Positions 38,346 through 46,627 of a stretch of 64,000 bases of DNA are shown one piece after another. A model generated the notes under the pieces. It searched no databases. It had not been told where the DNA came from and was given only the letters and a program-made list of their open reading frames with translations. This DNA comes from SZUA-38 sp965212525. GTDB taxonomy: Bacteria; Pseudomonadota; Gammaproteobacteria; Xanthomonadales; SZUA-38. How positions within the stretch are numbered: the stretch's first letter is position 1; each line of letters opens with the position of its first letter. The stretch lies in the NCBI GenBank assembly GCA_965212525.1, contig CBDBVC010000043.1, positions 124,001-188,000 of the forward strand. The letters run 5' to 3'. The position numbers and the translations under genes were made by a program.

Positions 38346-39119
38346 ATGCTCAGCAAGTATGAAATAACAAAAAACTGGCTGCCAAGGTACACCGGCATGC
38401 CCCTGGAAAAATTCGGCCGATGGATTCTGTTGACCAATTTCAGCAATTACGTCGAGCAATTTGCCGAGATGTTCAACTGTGATGTGTATGGTGTTGGCAA
38501 GCCCATGCAGGCAGCCACCAACGATTACGGCCTGACCATCATCAACTTTGGCATCGGTTCTTCAAACGCGGCCACCATCATGGATCTGCTGACCGCGATC
38601 AATCCCAACGGAATACTGTTTCTCGGAAAATGCGGCGGTCTCAAGAAATCGACCGAAATCGGTCACTTCATCCTGCCGATTGCTGCCATCCGGGGAGAGG
38701 GTACGAGTAACGACTATTTCGATCCGATGGTTCCAGCCCTGCCATCGTTCAAGATTCACAAGTTCATTTCCGACAAGATCATTGAATCCGGTCACGAGTA
38801 CCGTACCGGTGTGATCTACACCACCAACCGACGTGTCTGGGAGCATGACGAGGAGTTTCACGAAAAGCTCAGGGCACTGACCTGTATCGGCATCGACATG
38901 GAAACCGCCACCCTGTTTATCGTCGGACACCGCAATCAGCTGTCGCGCGGTGCGCTGCTGCTGGTTTCCGATGTGCCGGTTACTCCGGAGGGCGTCAAGA
39001 CCGAGGCGTCCGACTCACAGGTCACCTCGAACTGGTCTGAGGTTCACCTCAAACTGGGGATCGACTCCATGATGGACATTGGCGAGAAAGGTGAGAAGAT
39101 CAAGCACTTCATGTATTGA
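38346..39119 (+). CDS. amn: AMP nucleosidase (short form)
   Basis: The 257-residue protein belongs to the nucleoside phosphorylase superfamily. It matches the short AMP nucleosidases that hydrolyse AMP to adenine and ribose 5-phosphate. Visible features are ITKNWLPRYTGMPLEKFG, IINFGIGSSNAATIMDLL, LFLGKCGGLKKSTEIGHFILP, CIGIDMETATLFIVG (nucleobase-binding Glu/Met) and LLVSDVPVTPEGVKTE. The start is ATG 38346 with a strong ribosome binding site; the frame is open farther upstream but without coding character. It leads an apparent operon with a BtuFDC-like importer. Confidence 0.9.
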   Translation: MLSKYEITKNWLPRYTGMPLEKFGRWILLTNFSNYVEQFAEMFNCDVYGVGKPMQAATNDYGLTIINFGIGSSNAATIMDLLTAINPNGILFLGKCGGLKKSTEIGHFILPIAAIRGEGTSNDYFDPMVPALPSFKIHKFISDKIIESGHEYRTGVIYTTNRRVWEHDEEFHEKLRALTCIGIDMETATLFIVGHRNQLSRGALLLVSDVPVTPEGVKTEASDSQVTSNWSEVHLKLGIDSMMDIGEKGEKIKHFMY

Positions 39120-39138
39120 TCCTACCAGGTCCGCTGCA

Positions 39139-40047
39139 ATGCGATCGATAGTGATCGGTCTGCGTGCCTGCTTCTGCGTCGTTTTAAGTGCGCTGATTGT
39201 GGCCGGCTGCAGCGATCAGACAAGTTCCGGCCAGGGCTCGGGCAATGATGCCGCAACAGGTCTGGCCTCACAGCGCATGGTGTCGCTCAGCCCGCCGATC
39301 ACTGAAACGCTGCATTATCTTGGTGCCGTTGACAGGCTGGTTGGCCGCAGTGATTATTGCCGTTATCCAGAATCGGCCCGGATGTTACCGAGTGTCGGAA
39401 CTGCACTGTCACCGGATTTTGAGCGCATCGCCAACATCATGCCGGATCTGATTCTGTCCCAGCACAGCAACACCAGCTACCGTGGCGAGCTCGAGCAGAT
39501 CGCACAGACGCGTGAACTGGCCTGGCTGACGCTGCAGGACCTGAGATCCAGTATAGTGACACTGGCGGATCTTACCCATCAGATCGATAATGGAAAAGCC
39601 CTGCTGCATCAGCTGGACCAGGCATTCAAACCGGTTCAGCTCGAAGACAGCATCACGGCGCTGGTCATTCTGGATAATCTGTTTGATGGTTCGACCATCT
39701 GGACCATTCGCGAGGACAGCATCCACGGGGCCGTCATGACAGCAGCAGGGCTCGACAACGCCATGTCTGCGCTAGCCGGCAAGCAGCCTTCGATCAGTCT
39801 TGAAGGCCTGCTGGAACTGGACCCTGAACTGATCATCGTCCTCACCAGTGACCCCCAGATTACGCATGCAACCGCCATCCTTGACGGCCTGAAACGACTG
39901 ACACCCTTAAGAGCGGTACGCTCGGGTCGAATCGCTGTGATCGCTGATGAAAACGTGTTCGCGACCGGGCCTTCAATAATGCGGCTGATCGAACGATTTC
40001 GTCTGGTGGTGGCTGAACTGCTGTCATCTGATCAGGCGAGAAGCTGA
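39139..40047 (+). CDS. btuF: BtuF-like substrate-binding lipoprotein of ABC importer
   Basis: The 302-residue protein from ATG 39139 has a lipoprotein signal (LIVAGCSD). A type III periplasmic binding fold follows, with MVSLSPPITETLHYLGAVDRLVG, a SDYCRYPES block like cobalamin/haem binders, PDLILSQHS and a helical C-lobe. Substrate may be cobalamin or another chelate; the family includes siderophore and haem binders, so the symbol is tentative. It lies 19 nt after the AMP nucleosidase gene and 14 nt before the ATPase gene. Confidence 0.75.
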   Translation: MRSIVIGLRACFCVVLSALIVAGCSDQTSSGQGSGNDAATGLASQRMVSLSPPITETLHYLGAVDRLVGRSDYCRYPESARMLPSVGTALSPDFERIANIMPDLILSQHSNTSYRGELEQIAQTRELAWLTLQDLRSSIVTLADLTHQIDNGKALLHQLDQAFKPVQLEDSITALVILDNLFDGSTIWTIREDSIHGAVMTAAGLDNAMSALAGKQPSISLEGLLELDPELIIVLTSDPQITHATAILDGLKRLTPLRAVRSGRIAVIADENVFATGPSIMRLIERFRLVVAELLSSDQARS

Positions 40048-40061
40048 GCCAGTTATCGGTA

Positions 40062-40907
40062 ATGCGGCTAAAGGGCGACAATCGCATCTCGGTAAACGGG
40101 GCAAGGTTTCAGGTTGCCTCGAAATCCATTCTGCACGATATTGATTTCGACGTGGCGCAGGACCAGCTGGTGATGATCGTTGGGCCCAGTGGTGCCGGCA
40201 AGTCCAGTCTGGTCAGAACCATGCTGGGACTGGTGCCTCAGACCCGATCAGCGGTATCCGTCAATGATCATCCGCTGACCTCACTCGATCATCGTCAGAG
40301 AGCAGCCATCATGGCCTGGTTGCCGCAGCAACTCGATGTCAGCGAACCGGTGCGGGTCAGCAGCCTGGTGGCGGCAGCCCGCTTTCGGTTTGATGAATCA
40401 CGCACCGATTGCGATCTTGCTGTACGACGTTCGCTTGCAGCCTGCGGTGTTGAACGGCTGACAGATCAACGCATCACCACGCTGTCCGGTGGTGAACTGC
40501 AACGGGTGGCGATCGCTGCACTGCTGGCTCAGGAGGCTGCATTCCTGCTGCTCGATGAACCCGCCAATCATCTTGACCCCGGTCTGTTGATGGAGGCCAG
40601 TGCGCTTTTGATCCGACAATGGCAGCAGGGACGTGGGTTGATCATTGTGACCCACCAGCTCAATCTGGTGTTGCAGGCTGTGGCGCTGGAGGATCACAGC
40701 CGGATCCGGGTGATTGGCATGAACGCCGGGCGAATCGAGTTTGACCTGAAACTGTCTGATCCGAATCTGGTCGAGTCACTCAATCGCCTGTATCAGGTGG
40801 AGATGGCCGAATTTGAATCACACGGTCAGCGATTACTGGTGCCGCTGTTCAGGGATGCACTGATCTCCAGCCTGGAGCCACAGCGTGATGGGGACGACCC
40901 GTCATGA
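40062..40907 (+). CDS. btuD: ABC importer ATP-binding protein, BtuD-like
   Basis: The 281-residue ATPase has Walker A GPSGAGKSS, a Q-loop in AWLPQQLDVSEPVRVSSLV, the signature LSGGELQRVAIA, Walker B FLLLDEPANHLD and the switch His in IIVTHQLN. It belongs to the FecE/BtuD branch serving vitamin B12, haem and siderophore importers. The C-terminal extension of about 30 residues (EFESHGQRLLVPLF...) is a modest oddity. It overlaps the permease gene by 4 nt. Confidence 0.86.
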   Translation: MRLKGDNRISVNGARFQVASKSILHDIDFDVAQDQLVMIVGPSGAGKSSLVRTMLGLVPQTRSAVSVNDHPLTSLDHRQRAAIMAWLPQQLDVSEPVRVSSLVAAARFRFDESRTDCDLAVRRSLAACGVERLTDQRITTLSGGELQRVAIAALLAQEAAFLLLDEPANHLDPGLLMEASALLIRQWQQGRGLIIVTHQLNLVLQAVALEDHSRIRVIGMNAGRIEFDLKLSDPNLVESLNRLYQVEMAEFESHGQRLLVPLFRDALISSLEPQRDGDDPS

Positions 40908-41836
40908 CACGCTGGACCTGGGTTGCCATCCTGCTGAGTCTGATCTGGCTGCTGACAATCCCGTTTATCGGAATCTCGGAGTACTCCGATTTCGTGTTCT
41001 GGCAGTTGCGCGTGCCGCGTGTCTTGATGGGGGTGATGGTGGGTGCCGTGCTTGGACTTACCGGCGCCGTATTCCAGACCTTGTTCAACAATCCACTGGC
41101 GACACCGGCCACCACTGGGACTACTGCTGCCGCCACACTGGGTGCACTGATCGGTATCGTACTGATCGGATCACAAACTGTCATGGCGGTACCGGTGATT
41201 ATCCTGTCAGCATTCAGTCTGTCTCTGGTGGCGTCATTGCTGGTGGCCAGGATTGCGAGCATGGGACAGGTCAGGATCGAGCAGATCCTGCTGGCCGGCA
41301 TTGCCGTCTCACTGGCTGCCGGCTCGATTGCCAGTGGTGTCCAGTTCAATGCAGATCAGGCATCGACCTTTCAGGCCATACGCTGGTCACTCGGTAATCT
41401 AGGCCAGGTGGGCTATACACGTGTGCTCTACATGCTGCCATTGTTCCTGTTGTGCATGATCATCCTGCTGAAGCCGGTCAGGGCGCTGGAAGCGTATCTG
41501 TTCGGTGAGTCACGGGCCTGGACCCATGGCGTCAATGTGGTTCGTCTCAGAACCGTATTGCTGATCGTCGGATCGGTCGGTGTGGGGGCGTCGGTTGCGC
41601 TGTGCGGGCCGATTGCCTTTGTCGGGCTGATCGTGCCGCATATTGTCCGCCTGATGGTGGCCAGCGAACGCCGCATCCTGCTGCCCCTCTCGGCCTGGTA
41701 CGGTGGTGTATTCCTCGCCAGTTGTGATCTGTTCTGTCGCCTGGTCTATCCGGGCAGGGAATTGCCGGTCGGCGTGATGACTGCCGCGATTGGTGCACCG
41801 GTGCTGATCTGGCTGATCATCCGGCGTTCGCGCTGA
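40904..41836 (+). CDS. btuC: FecCD-family ABC importer permease, BtuC-like
   Basis: The 310-residue protein is a ten-helix FecCD permease: RVPRVLMGVMVGAVLGLTGAVFQTLFNNPLATPATTG, QFNADQASTFQAIRWSLGNLGQVGY and GPIAFVGLIVPHIVRLMVASERR (the EAA-like coupling loop). The Gly-Pro-rich end (PGRELPVGVMTAAIGAPVLIWLI) is standard. It forms the channel for the upstream binding protein and ATPase. Confidence 0.88.
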   Translation: MTRWTWVAILLSLIWLLTIPFIGISEYSDFVFWQLRVPRVLMGVMVGAVLGLTGAVFQTLFNNPLATPATTGTTAAATLGALIGIVLIGSQTVMAVPVIILSAFSLSLVASLLVARIASMGQVRIEQILLAGIAVSLAAGSIASGVQFNADQASTFQAIRWSLGNLGQVGYTRVLYMLPLFLLCMIILLKPVRALEAYLFGESRAWTHGVNVVRLRTVLLIVGSVGVGASVALCGPIAFVGLIVPHIVRLMVASERRILLPLSAWYGGVFLASCDLFCRLVYPGRELPVGVMTAAIGAPVLIWLIIRRSR

Positions 41837-41890
41837 GGCAGATCAATAACTTTCGGGCAGGTCTTTTTACAAATCGTCACCAAGTCGTCA

Positions 41891-41920
41891 TGGACAGCGG
41901 TTAATCCGGGCAAGTACAAT
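41891..41920 (+). promoter_or_regulatory. Probable sigma-70 promoter of the desaturase gene
   Basis: TGGACA (41891-41896) and TACAAT (41915-41920) are separated by 18 nt, upstream of the desaturase start. It is the best sigma-70 match in this gap. Confidence 0.55.
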
Positions 41921-41931
41921 GCAGCACGCAA

Positions 41932-41947
41932 CGTCACGCGTGTGACG
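41932..41947. promoter_or_regulatory. Palindromic operator candidate before desaturase
   Basis: CGTCAC-GCGT-GTGACG is a perfect inverted repeat of 6-bp arms around a 4-bp centre, between the -10 element and the start codon. It resembles in layout the palindromes bound by TetR-type desaturase regulators such as DesT. No regulator gene is adjacent. Confidence 0.4.
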
Positions 41948-41950
41948 ACC

Positions 41951-43111
41951 ATGGATTCCAAAATGAAACAAGAACGAATCAAGAGCGCACCGGTCATCTG
42001 GGGCGTGAGCATCACCTTATTTCTGCTGACCCTGGTTTCGCTGACTGTCGTGCCCTGGTATGGCTTCGAAGTCGGTTACAGTGGAACAGCCTGGCTGTTT
42101 TTCGTGATCTTCCTGTTCTGGAACGGCATTGGTATTGGCAGCGGTTATCACCGCCTGTGGTCTCACCGATCCTACGATGCACACTGGACTGTGCGTCTGT
42201 TTCTGGCACTGGGTGGCGCCCAGGCCCTTCAGAACAGCATCCTGATGTGGTGTTGCCGGCATCGCGATCATCACAAGTACGTTGACGACAACGAGCGTGA
42301 CCCCTATTCGATCAACAATGGCTTCTGGTTCGCTCACGTGGGCTGGATGTGTCGCGACTATCACTCGTCCCGTGCTGACTTCGACAACGTGCGCGACCTG
42401 CAGCGGGATCCGATTGTGCGACTTCAGCACAAGTATTATTACCTGATCACCTGGACACTGAATCTGGGCCTGCCTGCACTGATCGGCTGGCTTACCGGTG
42501 AGTTCTGGGGCATGATTCTGCTGGCCGGTGTGTTACGGGTTTTCATCAACCTGCAGGTGACATTCTTCGTCAATTCACTGGCCCACATCTGGGGTTCCAG
42601 GCCTTACACAGAGGAAAACACCGCCCGCGACAATTTTGTAGTGGCACTTCTCACCTATGGTGAGGGTTATCACAATTACCATCACAAGTTTCAGACTGAT
42701 TACCGCAACGGCGTTCGATGGTACCAGTATGACATCAACAAGTGGTTCATCTCGCTGTGCTCATTCCTGGGTCTGGCGCGAAACCTCAAGCGGGTACCGA
42801 AATTCAAGATCCTGCGCGCCAAACTGAACATGGAGTTTCGCAAGGCACAGCAGAAACTCGAACGTCAGGGTTCGGATCCGTCCGCTGTACAGGGCTGGCG
42901 TCAGATGATCGAGAGTGAATACCAGCAGTTTCTCGAAACCATCAATAACTGGCAAAGTCTTCAGCTTGAGAAGGTGGAGCAGGGTCGTCAGCAGCTGATC
43001 AGGCGCTGGCAGAAAACCTCGTTGCACACGCGGTTGAAGGAGCTGGAATACCGGCTCAAGATGCAGCGCAAGCGACTGTCCAGTCTTTCAGCAGCACTGG
43101 TGGTTCGCTAG
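41951..43111 (+). CDS. Acyl-CoA/acyl-lipid delta-9 desaturase with C-terminal coiled coil
   Basis: The protein introduces a double bond into fatty acyl chains at the inner membrane. Its three histidine boxes are HRLWSH, HRDHHKYVD and HNYHHKF, the pattern of delta-9 acyl-CoA desaturases, and four membrane segments are visible. About 110 residues after the last box form a charged, Gln/Arg-rich extension that should be helical or coiled (IESEYQQFLETINNWQSLQ, RLKELEYRLKMQRKRL). This is longer than usual. The start is ATG 41951 or 41963; an upstream GTG 41942 lies within the palindrome. A strong terminator follows. Confidence 0.92.
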   Translation: MDSKMKQERIKSAPVIWGVSITLFLLTLVSLTVVPWYGFEVGYSGTAWLFFVIFLFWNGIGIGSGYHRLWSHRSYDAHWTVRLFLALGGAQALQNSILMWCCRHRDHHKYVDDNERDPYSINNGFWFAHVGWMCRDYHSSRADFDNVRDLQRDPIVRLQHKYYYLITWTLNLGLPALIGWLTGEFWGMILLAGVLRVFINLQVTFFVNSLAHIWGSRPYTEENTARDNFVVALLTYGEGYHNYHHKFQTDYRNGVRWYQYDINKWFISLCSFLGLARNLKRVPKFKILRAKLNMEFRKAQQKLERQGSDPSAVQGWRQMIESEYQQFLETINNWQSLQLEKVEQGRQQLIRRWQKTSLHTRLKELEYRLKMQRKRLSSLSAALVVR

Positions 43112-43137
43112 ATCCAGATCCACTTACAGACGGAAAT

Positions 43138-43168
43138 AAAAAAGGAGAGCCGAAGCTCTCCTTTTTTT
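43138..43168. terminator. Rho-independent terminator after desaturase
   Basis: A stem GGAGAGC / GCTCTCC with a 4-nt CGAA loop is flanked by six A on the left and seven T on the right. It can serve both strands, ending the desaturase (+) and the autotransporter (-), whose stop lies 15 nt away. Confidence 0.93.
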
Positions 43169-43182
43169 GTGCCTGGATTCGA

Positions 43183-46125
43183 TCAGAACTCGAAGCGGCC
43201 ACCAATTCTCAGCGTGTGCTGTGTGACATCACTGAGACCGACAATGGTGTCGTAATTGATGTACATCGAACGGCCATTGCTGAACACGAATGAAATCCCG
43301 GCACCCAGATTGAAATAGTTCCGATCCGGATCGTCGGTGACCGTGGTGAAGGCCGTGCTGGTTGGATCGTTCAGGAAGCTTGCGGAAATGACGCGGGAAT
43401 CGTCATCGAATTCATGAGCATATTCGAAATTCAGCACCGGAACCATGACGCCCCAGTCGCGACTCAGTGACCAGCTCATGCGAGCACCGAGCACGGCTTC
43501 CAGTGATTCGATATCCTGGTCTCCCACCAGCAGACCAAGGCCTGAACCGTCGGCATTGGGGTTCGACAGTGTTTCAGCGTAACCGTCAATTTCGATATCG
43601 GTGTAATCAACCCGCAGGTAGGGGCTGAAGATTCGATTGGCGGTACTGAAGTCACGGCCGAAAGAGACGGCGAAACCGAGTGAATCACTATCCGGTGTAC
43701 CGATGGCAACCTGATTCACGGTGGTGGTGCCAATGCTGTAGTTGATATTGCGCCTGGAGTCCAGGTCGTTATTGCCGAATGTCAGCAGCGTATCGAGATA
43801 ATAACTGGACGGGTTGTACCAGGTGGCATAACCGGTGAAGTTGTAGCCGTCGACCTCAAGATTCCCCTGGTTATTGTTGATGTCATTATCGACATCGTTG
43901 TAGCCCAGTGCGGCACCGATGACGAAGGATGAATTGACGCGGTAATCGACGCCCAGGGTTATGCCATAGGAATCGAAATCGAATCCGACTTCGGTGCTGG
44001 TCGAGTCCTTTTCACCGGTCGTGAAGCGGCCGTTGATGAAAAAGCCCCAGGGGCCGAAATCGGGCGAGCCACCGCCGGATACATCGGCATCATTCTGCAT
44101 GAAGCTGGAAAATGCCGAAACCGGCAGCGAGGTATCACCACTGCGCATGACCAGGCCGGTGGCGTCGATGCCGGTCGAGCCCTGGCGCAGCGCCAGCATA
44201 CGGGCCTTGACATTGCGCACCTGCGTCACATTGGTTTCCGTGGCCACGGCGCCCTGACTGGCCGATTCCTCGGTGGTCAGGTTGTCGAGAACACGGGCCA
44301 CGCCATTCGGGTCATCCGACACGGCGCCGACAATTTCCGAGCAGCGGGCCAGCAGGTCTGAGGATGGTGCATCAAGTGAATCCTGCATGACGAACAGGGC
44401 CGGGCAGGCACTGTCAATCGCTGCCGCTGCACCACGCTGGCGATCATTGAAGCTGTTGTCATTGGCCACTGCCGTGTTCAGATTGAAGGTGACAGAGCTG
44501 ATATCCGGGCTGTCGGTAATGGCGGCTGTAACCGTGATCGGTATCGGCAGATTGGGTATGGCCGTGATCTGGGTCTGGCCGTCGCTGCCTGTCACGGTAC
44601 TGGTGTCGGACAACGTGGCGAAGGTCACATCAGGGGTGTTGCCTGGACTGCTGGTCCAGCTGATGGTCTGACCAGAGATAGGCTGACCATCCGGATCGTT
44701 AAGTGCAACCACCAGTGGTGCCGAGCGTCTGCCGGGTACGGTCATCTGAGGATTGCCACTGACGATGGTCAGCTGGCTGCCCGGTGGCGGTCCGGTCTGC
44801 GTGGTGGCATTGAACACCACCGACCCCATGCCCGGTGCTGTCGCCATGATCTGGTTGTTGCCCTCGTTACTGCCGAGGGTGATGCCGATACGGGCGAAGC
44901 CCTGGGCATCTGCCATCGAGCTCGAAGCGCTGAGCGAGGCATCGCCATTGATGACGCTCCAGCTGATGGGTACGCCTTCAAACGATTTCTGCACTGAGCT
45001 ACTTGATGGCAGTGACAGCTCGATCACCAGGTCTTCCAGTGTTTCACCGACCCCGCCGGTCTGCCCATTACCAGCGTGAATACCGATTATGGGTGCATCA
45101 ACGCTGATATTGAGGCTGTCACTGGCGGCATTATTGAATACCGAGGCAGAGACAGTTACTGTGCCGGTCATGTTGAGATCGGCCATCAGCTGGTTGCCGG
45201 CCATGCCATTGGCATCGGTGAAGGTCGAGCTGTCCACCAGTGTGCTGGCCTTTAGTGATGAACCGTTAAGGCTCCAGAACACCTCGACGTTTTCCATTGG
45301 TCCACCCGCATTGTCCAGCACCTGAACACTGAATGGATCGGAAAGCCCACCCAGTGACACCTGGGGTGGCATCACGTTAGTCGGGAACATCACGCTGGGC
45401 GGTGCCGAGTTGATAGTAAAAGTAAATAGCGTACCACTGGCATCCGGATCAATCACATCAACGAATACCGTCCCGGGTGTTGTACCCAGTGTGACGTTAT
45501 TGGACGAGCGTCCCATACTGTCGGTCATGGTATGAGCAAAATCCAGTGTAGCATCACCACTGACAAACCAGTCGAGATCGGTATTGGGAATGGGCGTGCC
45601 ATCATCTGTCAGGTACTCGATCACGAGCGGATCGGGCAGTGGTTGCCCGAGCGTGCCGGTGCTGTTGTTGCCGGAAATCGGGTTGATCACGTTGTCCGGT
45701 GGGGGTGGTGCAGACACGACATTGACGAAAAAGTCATGCATGCCACCTGTGATGCAGAAGGGAGAAAACGAGCCGATAATGACAGTGCCCGGGTTCTGAT
45801 CTGCCTGAAAGTTGAAGGAGACATCGCCATTGTTGTCGGTCTGAAGCAGCACCATGGGTGCCTGGCCGTTGATCAGTCCGCTGCCTGAAAAGACGAAGAC
45901 TTCCACATCCAGTCCCGGTATGGGAACGGAGCCGTCATCAAAGCGCAACGACATGGGTGAGGAGAACGCGCCTGTCTGTATGGTCTGGTTATCACCCATC
46001 GGTGTGACACCGCAGAAGCTGAATCCACCGCGACTCTGTGCCGATGCAGTGGTGAATGAGAAGCTGCCAAACAGCAGCATGAAAAAAAGCACAGAACAGA
46101 AACGTCGCGTATAGGAACTGGACAT
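43183..46125 (-). CDS. Large autotransporter with Ig-like repeats
   Basis: The 980-residue protein has a signal peptide (SFSFTTASAQ) and a series of Big_1/Ig-like beta domains (about residues 40-560). Their recurring pattern is (I/V)-x-(G/W)-S-G-x-A-x-L and TD-x-N-G. A linker with paired cysteines follows (IDSACPALFVMQ, LARCSEIVG), then a C-terminal autotransporter barrel (about 690-980: GITLGVDYRVNSSFVIGAALGYND ... HTLRIGGRFEF). The terminal aromatic Phe is typical for BAM substrates. It should be displayed on the outer surface; the ligand is unknown. Its upstream gap carries a tandem direct repeat next to an OmpR-type regulator gene. Confidence 0.88.
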   Translation of the reverse strand: MSSSYTRRFCSVLFFMLLFGSFSFTTASAQSRGGFSFCGVTPMGDNQTIQTGAFSSPMSLRFDDGSVPIPGLDVEVFVFSGSGLINGQAPMVLLQTDNNGDVSFNFQADQNPGTVIIGSFSPFCITGGMHDFFVNVVSAPPPPDNVINPISGNNSTGTLGQPLPDPLVIEYLTDDGTPIPNTDLDWFVSGDATLDFAHTMTDSMGRSSNNVTLGTTPGTVFVDVIDPDASGTLFTFTINSAPPSVMFPTNVMPPQVSLGGLSDPFSVQVLDNAGGPMENVEVFWSLNGSSLKASTLVDSSTFTDANGMAGNQLMADLNMTGTVTVSASVFNNAASDSLNISVDAPIIGIHAGNGQTGGVGETLEDLVIELSLPSSSSVQKSFEGVPISWSVINGDASLSASSSMADAQGFARIGITLGSNEGNNQIMATAPGMGSVVFNATTQTGPPPGSQLTIVSGNPQMTVPGRRSAPLVVALNDPDGQPISGQTISWTSSPGNTPDVTFATLSDTSTVTGSDGQTQITAIPNLPIPITVTAAITDSPDISSVTFNLNTAVANDNSFNDRQRGAAAAIDSACPALFVMQDSLDAPSSDLLARCSEIVGAVSDDPNGVARVLDNLTTEESASQGAVATETNVTQVRNVKARMLALRQGSTGIDATGLVMRSGDTSLPVSAFSSFMQNDADVSGGGSPDFGPWGFFINGRFTTGEKDSTSTEVGFDFDSYGITLGVDYRVNSSFVIGAALGYNDVDNDINNNQGNLEVDGYNFTGYATWYNPSSYYLDTLLTFGNNDLDSRRNINYSIGTTTVNQVAIGTPDSDSLGFAVSFGRDFSTANRIFSPYLRVDYTDIEIDGYAETLSNPNADGSGLGLLVGDQDIESLEAVLGARMSWSLSRDWGVMVPVLNFEYAHEFDDDSRVISASFLNDPTSTAFTTVTDDPDRNYFNLGAGISFVFSNGRSMYINYDTIVGLSDVTQHTLRIGGRFEF

Positions 46126-46197
46126 AAGACCCCCTCACTCCTCAGTACATCGCTAGTCGATAGAATTCAGTGTAGACCGAGATGATTGCCGTTGCCA

Positions 46198-46214
46198 GTA
46201 CAACGGGTGTACAA
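46198..46214. promoter_or_regulatory. Tandem GTACAA direct repeat, response-regulator box candidate
   Basis: Two GTACAA hexamers (TTGTAC on the minus strand) are separated by 5 bp, giving an 11-bp phase like OmpR/PhoB boxes. They lie 73-89 nt upstream of the autotransporter start. Confidence 0.35.
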
Positions 46215-46434
46215 TCCGGCGCGTTGCCGATACTAACGCGATCCCCGTATCAGATTCTCATTCGCAATCTATCAGCGTCGGGTAGCCTGTATTTTGTGAC
46301 AAACTCCGCATTTCCAGCTGAGACTGGAGATCAATAACGCCGTTAAATCATTGAAATAACGATATGTTTCGCTCCAATTAACGGTTTTCTTAATACAAAT
46401 GTAAGTAGACTGTGCCTGCACTCGCTAAACAAGT

Positions 46435-46538
46435 GAATCTGATTGAGACGTCGAACACTCAATCGGGTTTTGGCAAATCGGAGCAAATGCATCAGCTCAA
46501 TGAAGTGTAGGGTCATCACTTCATTGGGCTTTTTTTTT
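46435..46538 (+). ncRNA. Candidate small RNA or attenuator leader (two hairpins plus terminator)
   Basis: Hairpin A has a perfect core GATTGAG (46441-46447) with CTCAATC (46458-46464), extendable by wobble pairs to about 13 bp. Hairpin B (14 bp including one G-U) is followed by nine T and ends the element. The two stems share the CTCAAT sequence in different arms, so alternative pairing is possible. No plus-strand gene precedes it since the desaturase, which has its own terminator. A TAATAC -10-like hexamer lies at 46391-46396 without a clear -35. Confidence 0.5.
46494..46538 (+). terminator. Strong rho-independent terminator without an upstream gene
   Basis: A 14-bp stem (AGCTCAATGAAGTG with CACTTCATTGGGCT, one wobble, 9-nt loop) is followed by nine T at 46530-46538. 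It works only for plus-strand transcription and sits 90 nt before the response regulator start. Confidence 0.85.
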
Positions 46539-46627
46539 GAATTTTTCACATCCGGGGACATAAGCTGGCGTCATGTCATCATCGTCGACGGATCAATAAG
46601 AACGACTAAGAAAAGTGAACGATCAGT

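Larger units (their letters stand above)
46126..46627. other. 502-nt intergenic regulatory region between autotransporter and two-component system
   Basis: No credible coding sequence is seen. The left part has GTACAA at 46198-46203 and 46209-46214, a direct repeat with 11-bp phase. A short inverted repeat CGCGTT...AACGCG lies near 46222-46244. The right part holds the double hairpin and terminator listed separately. Promoters for both flanking genes must lie here but cannot be placed with confidence. Confidence 0.6.
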
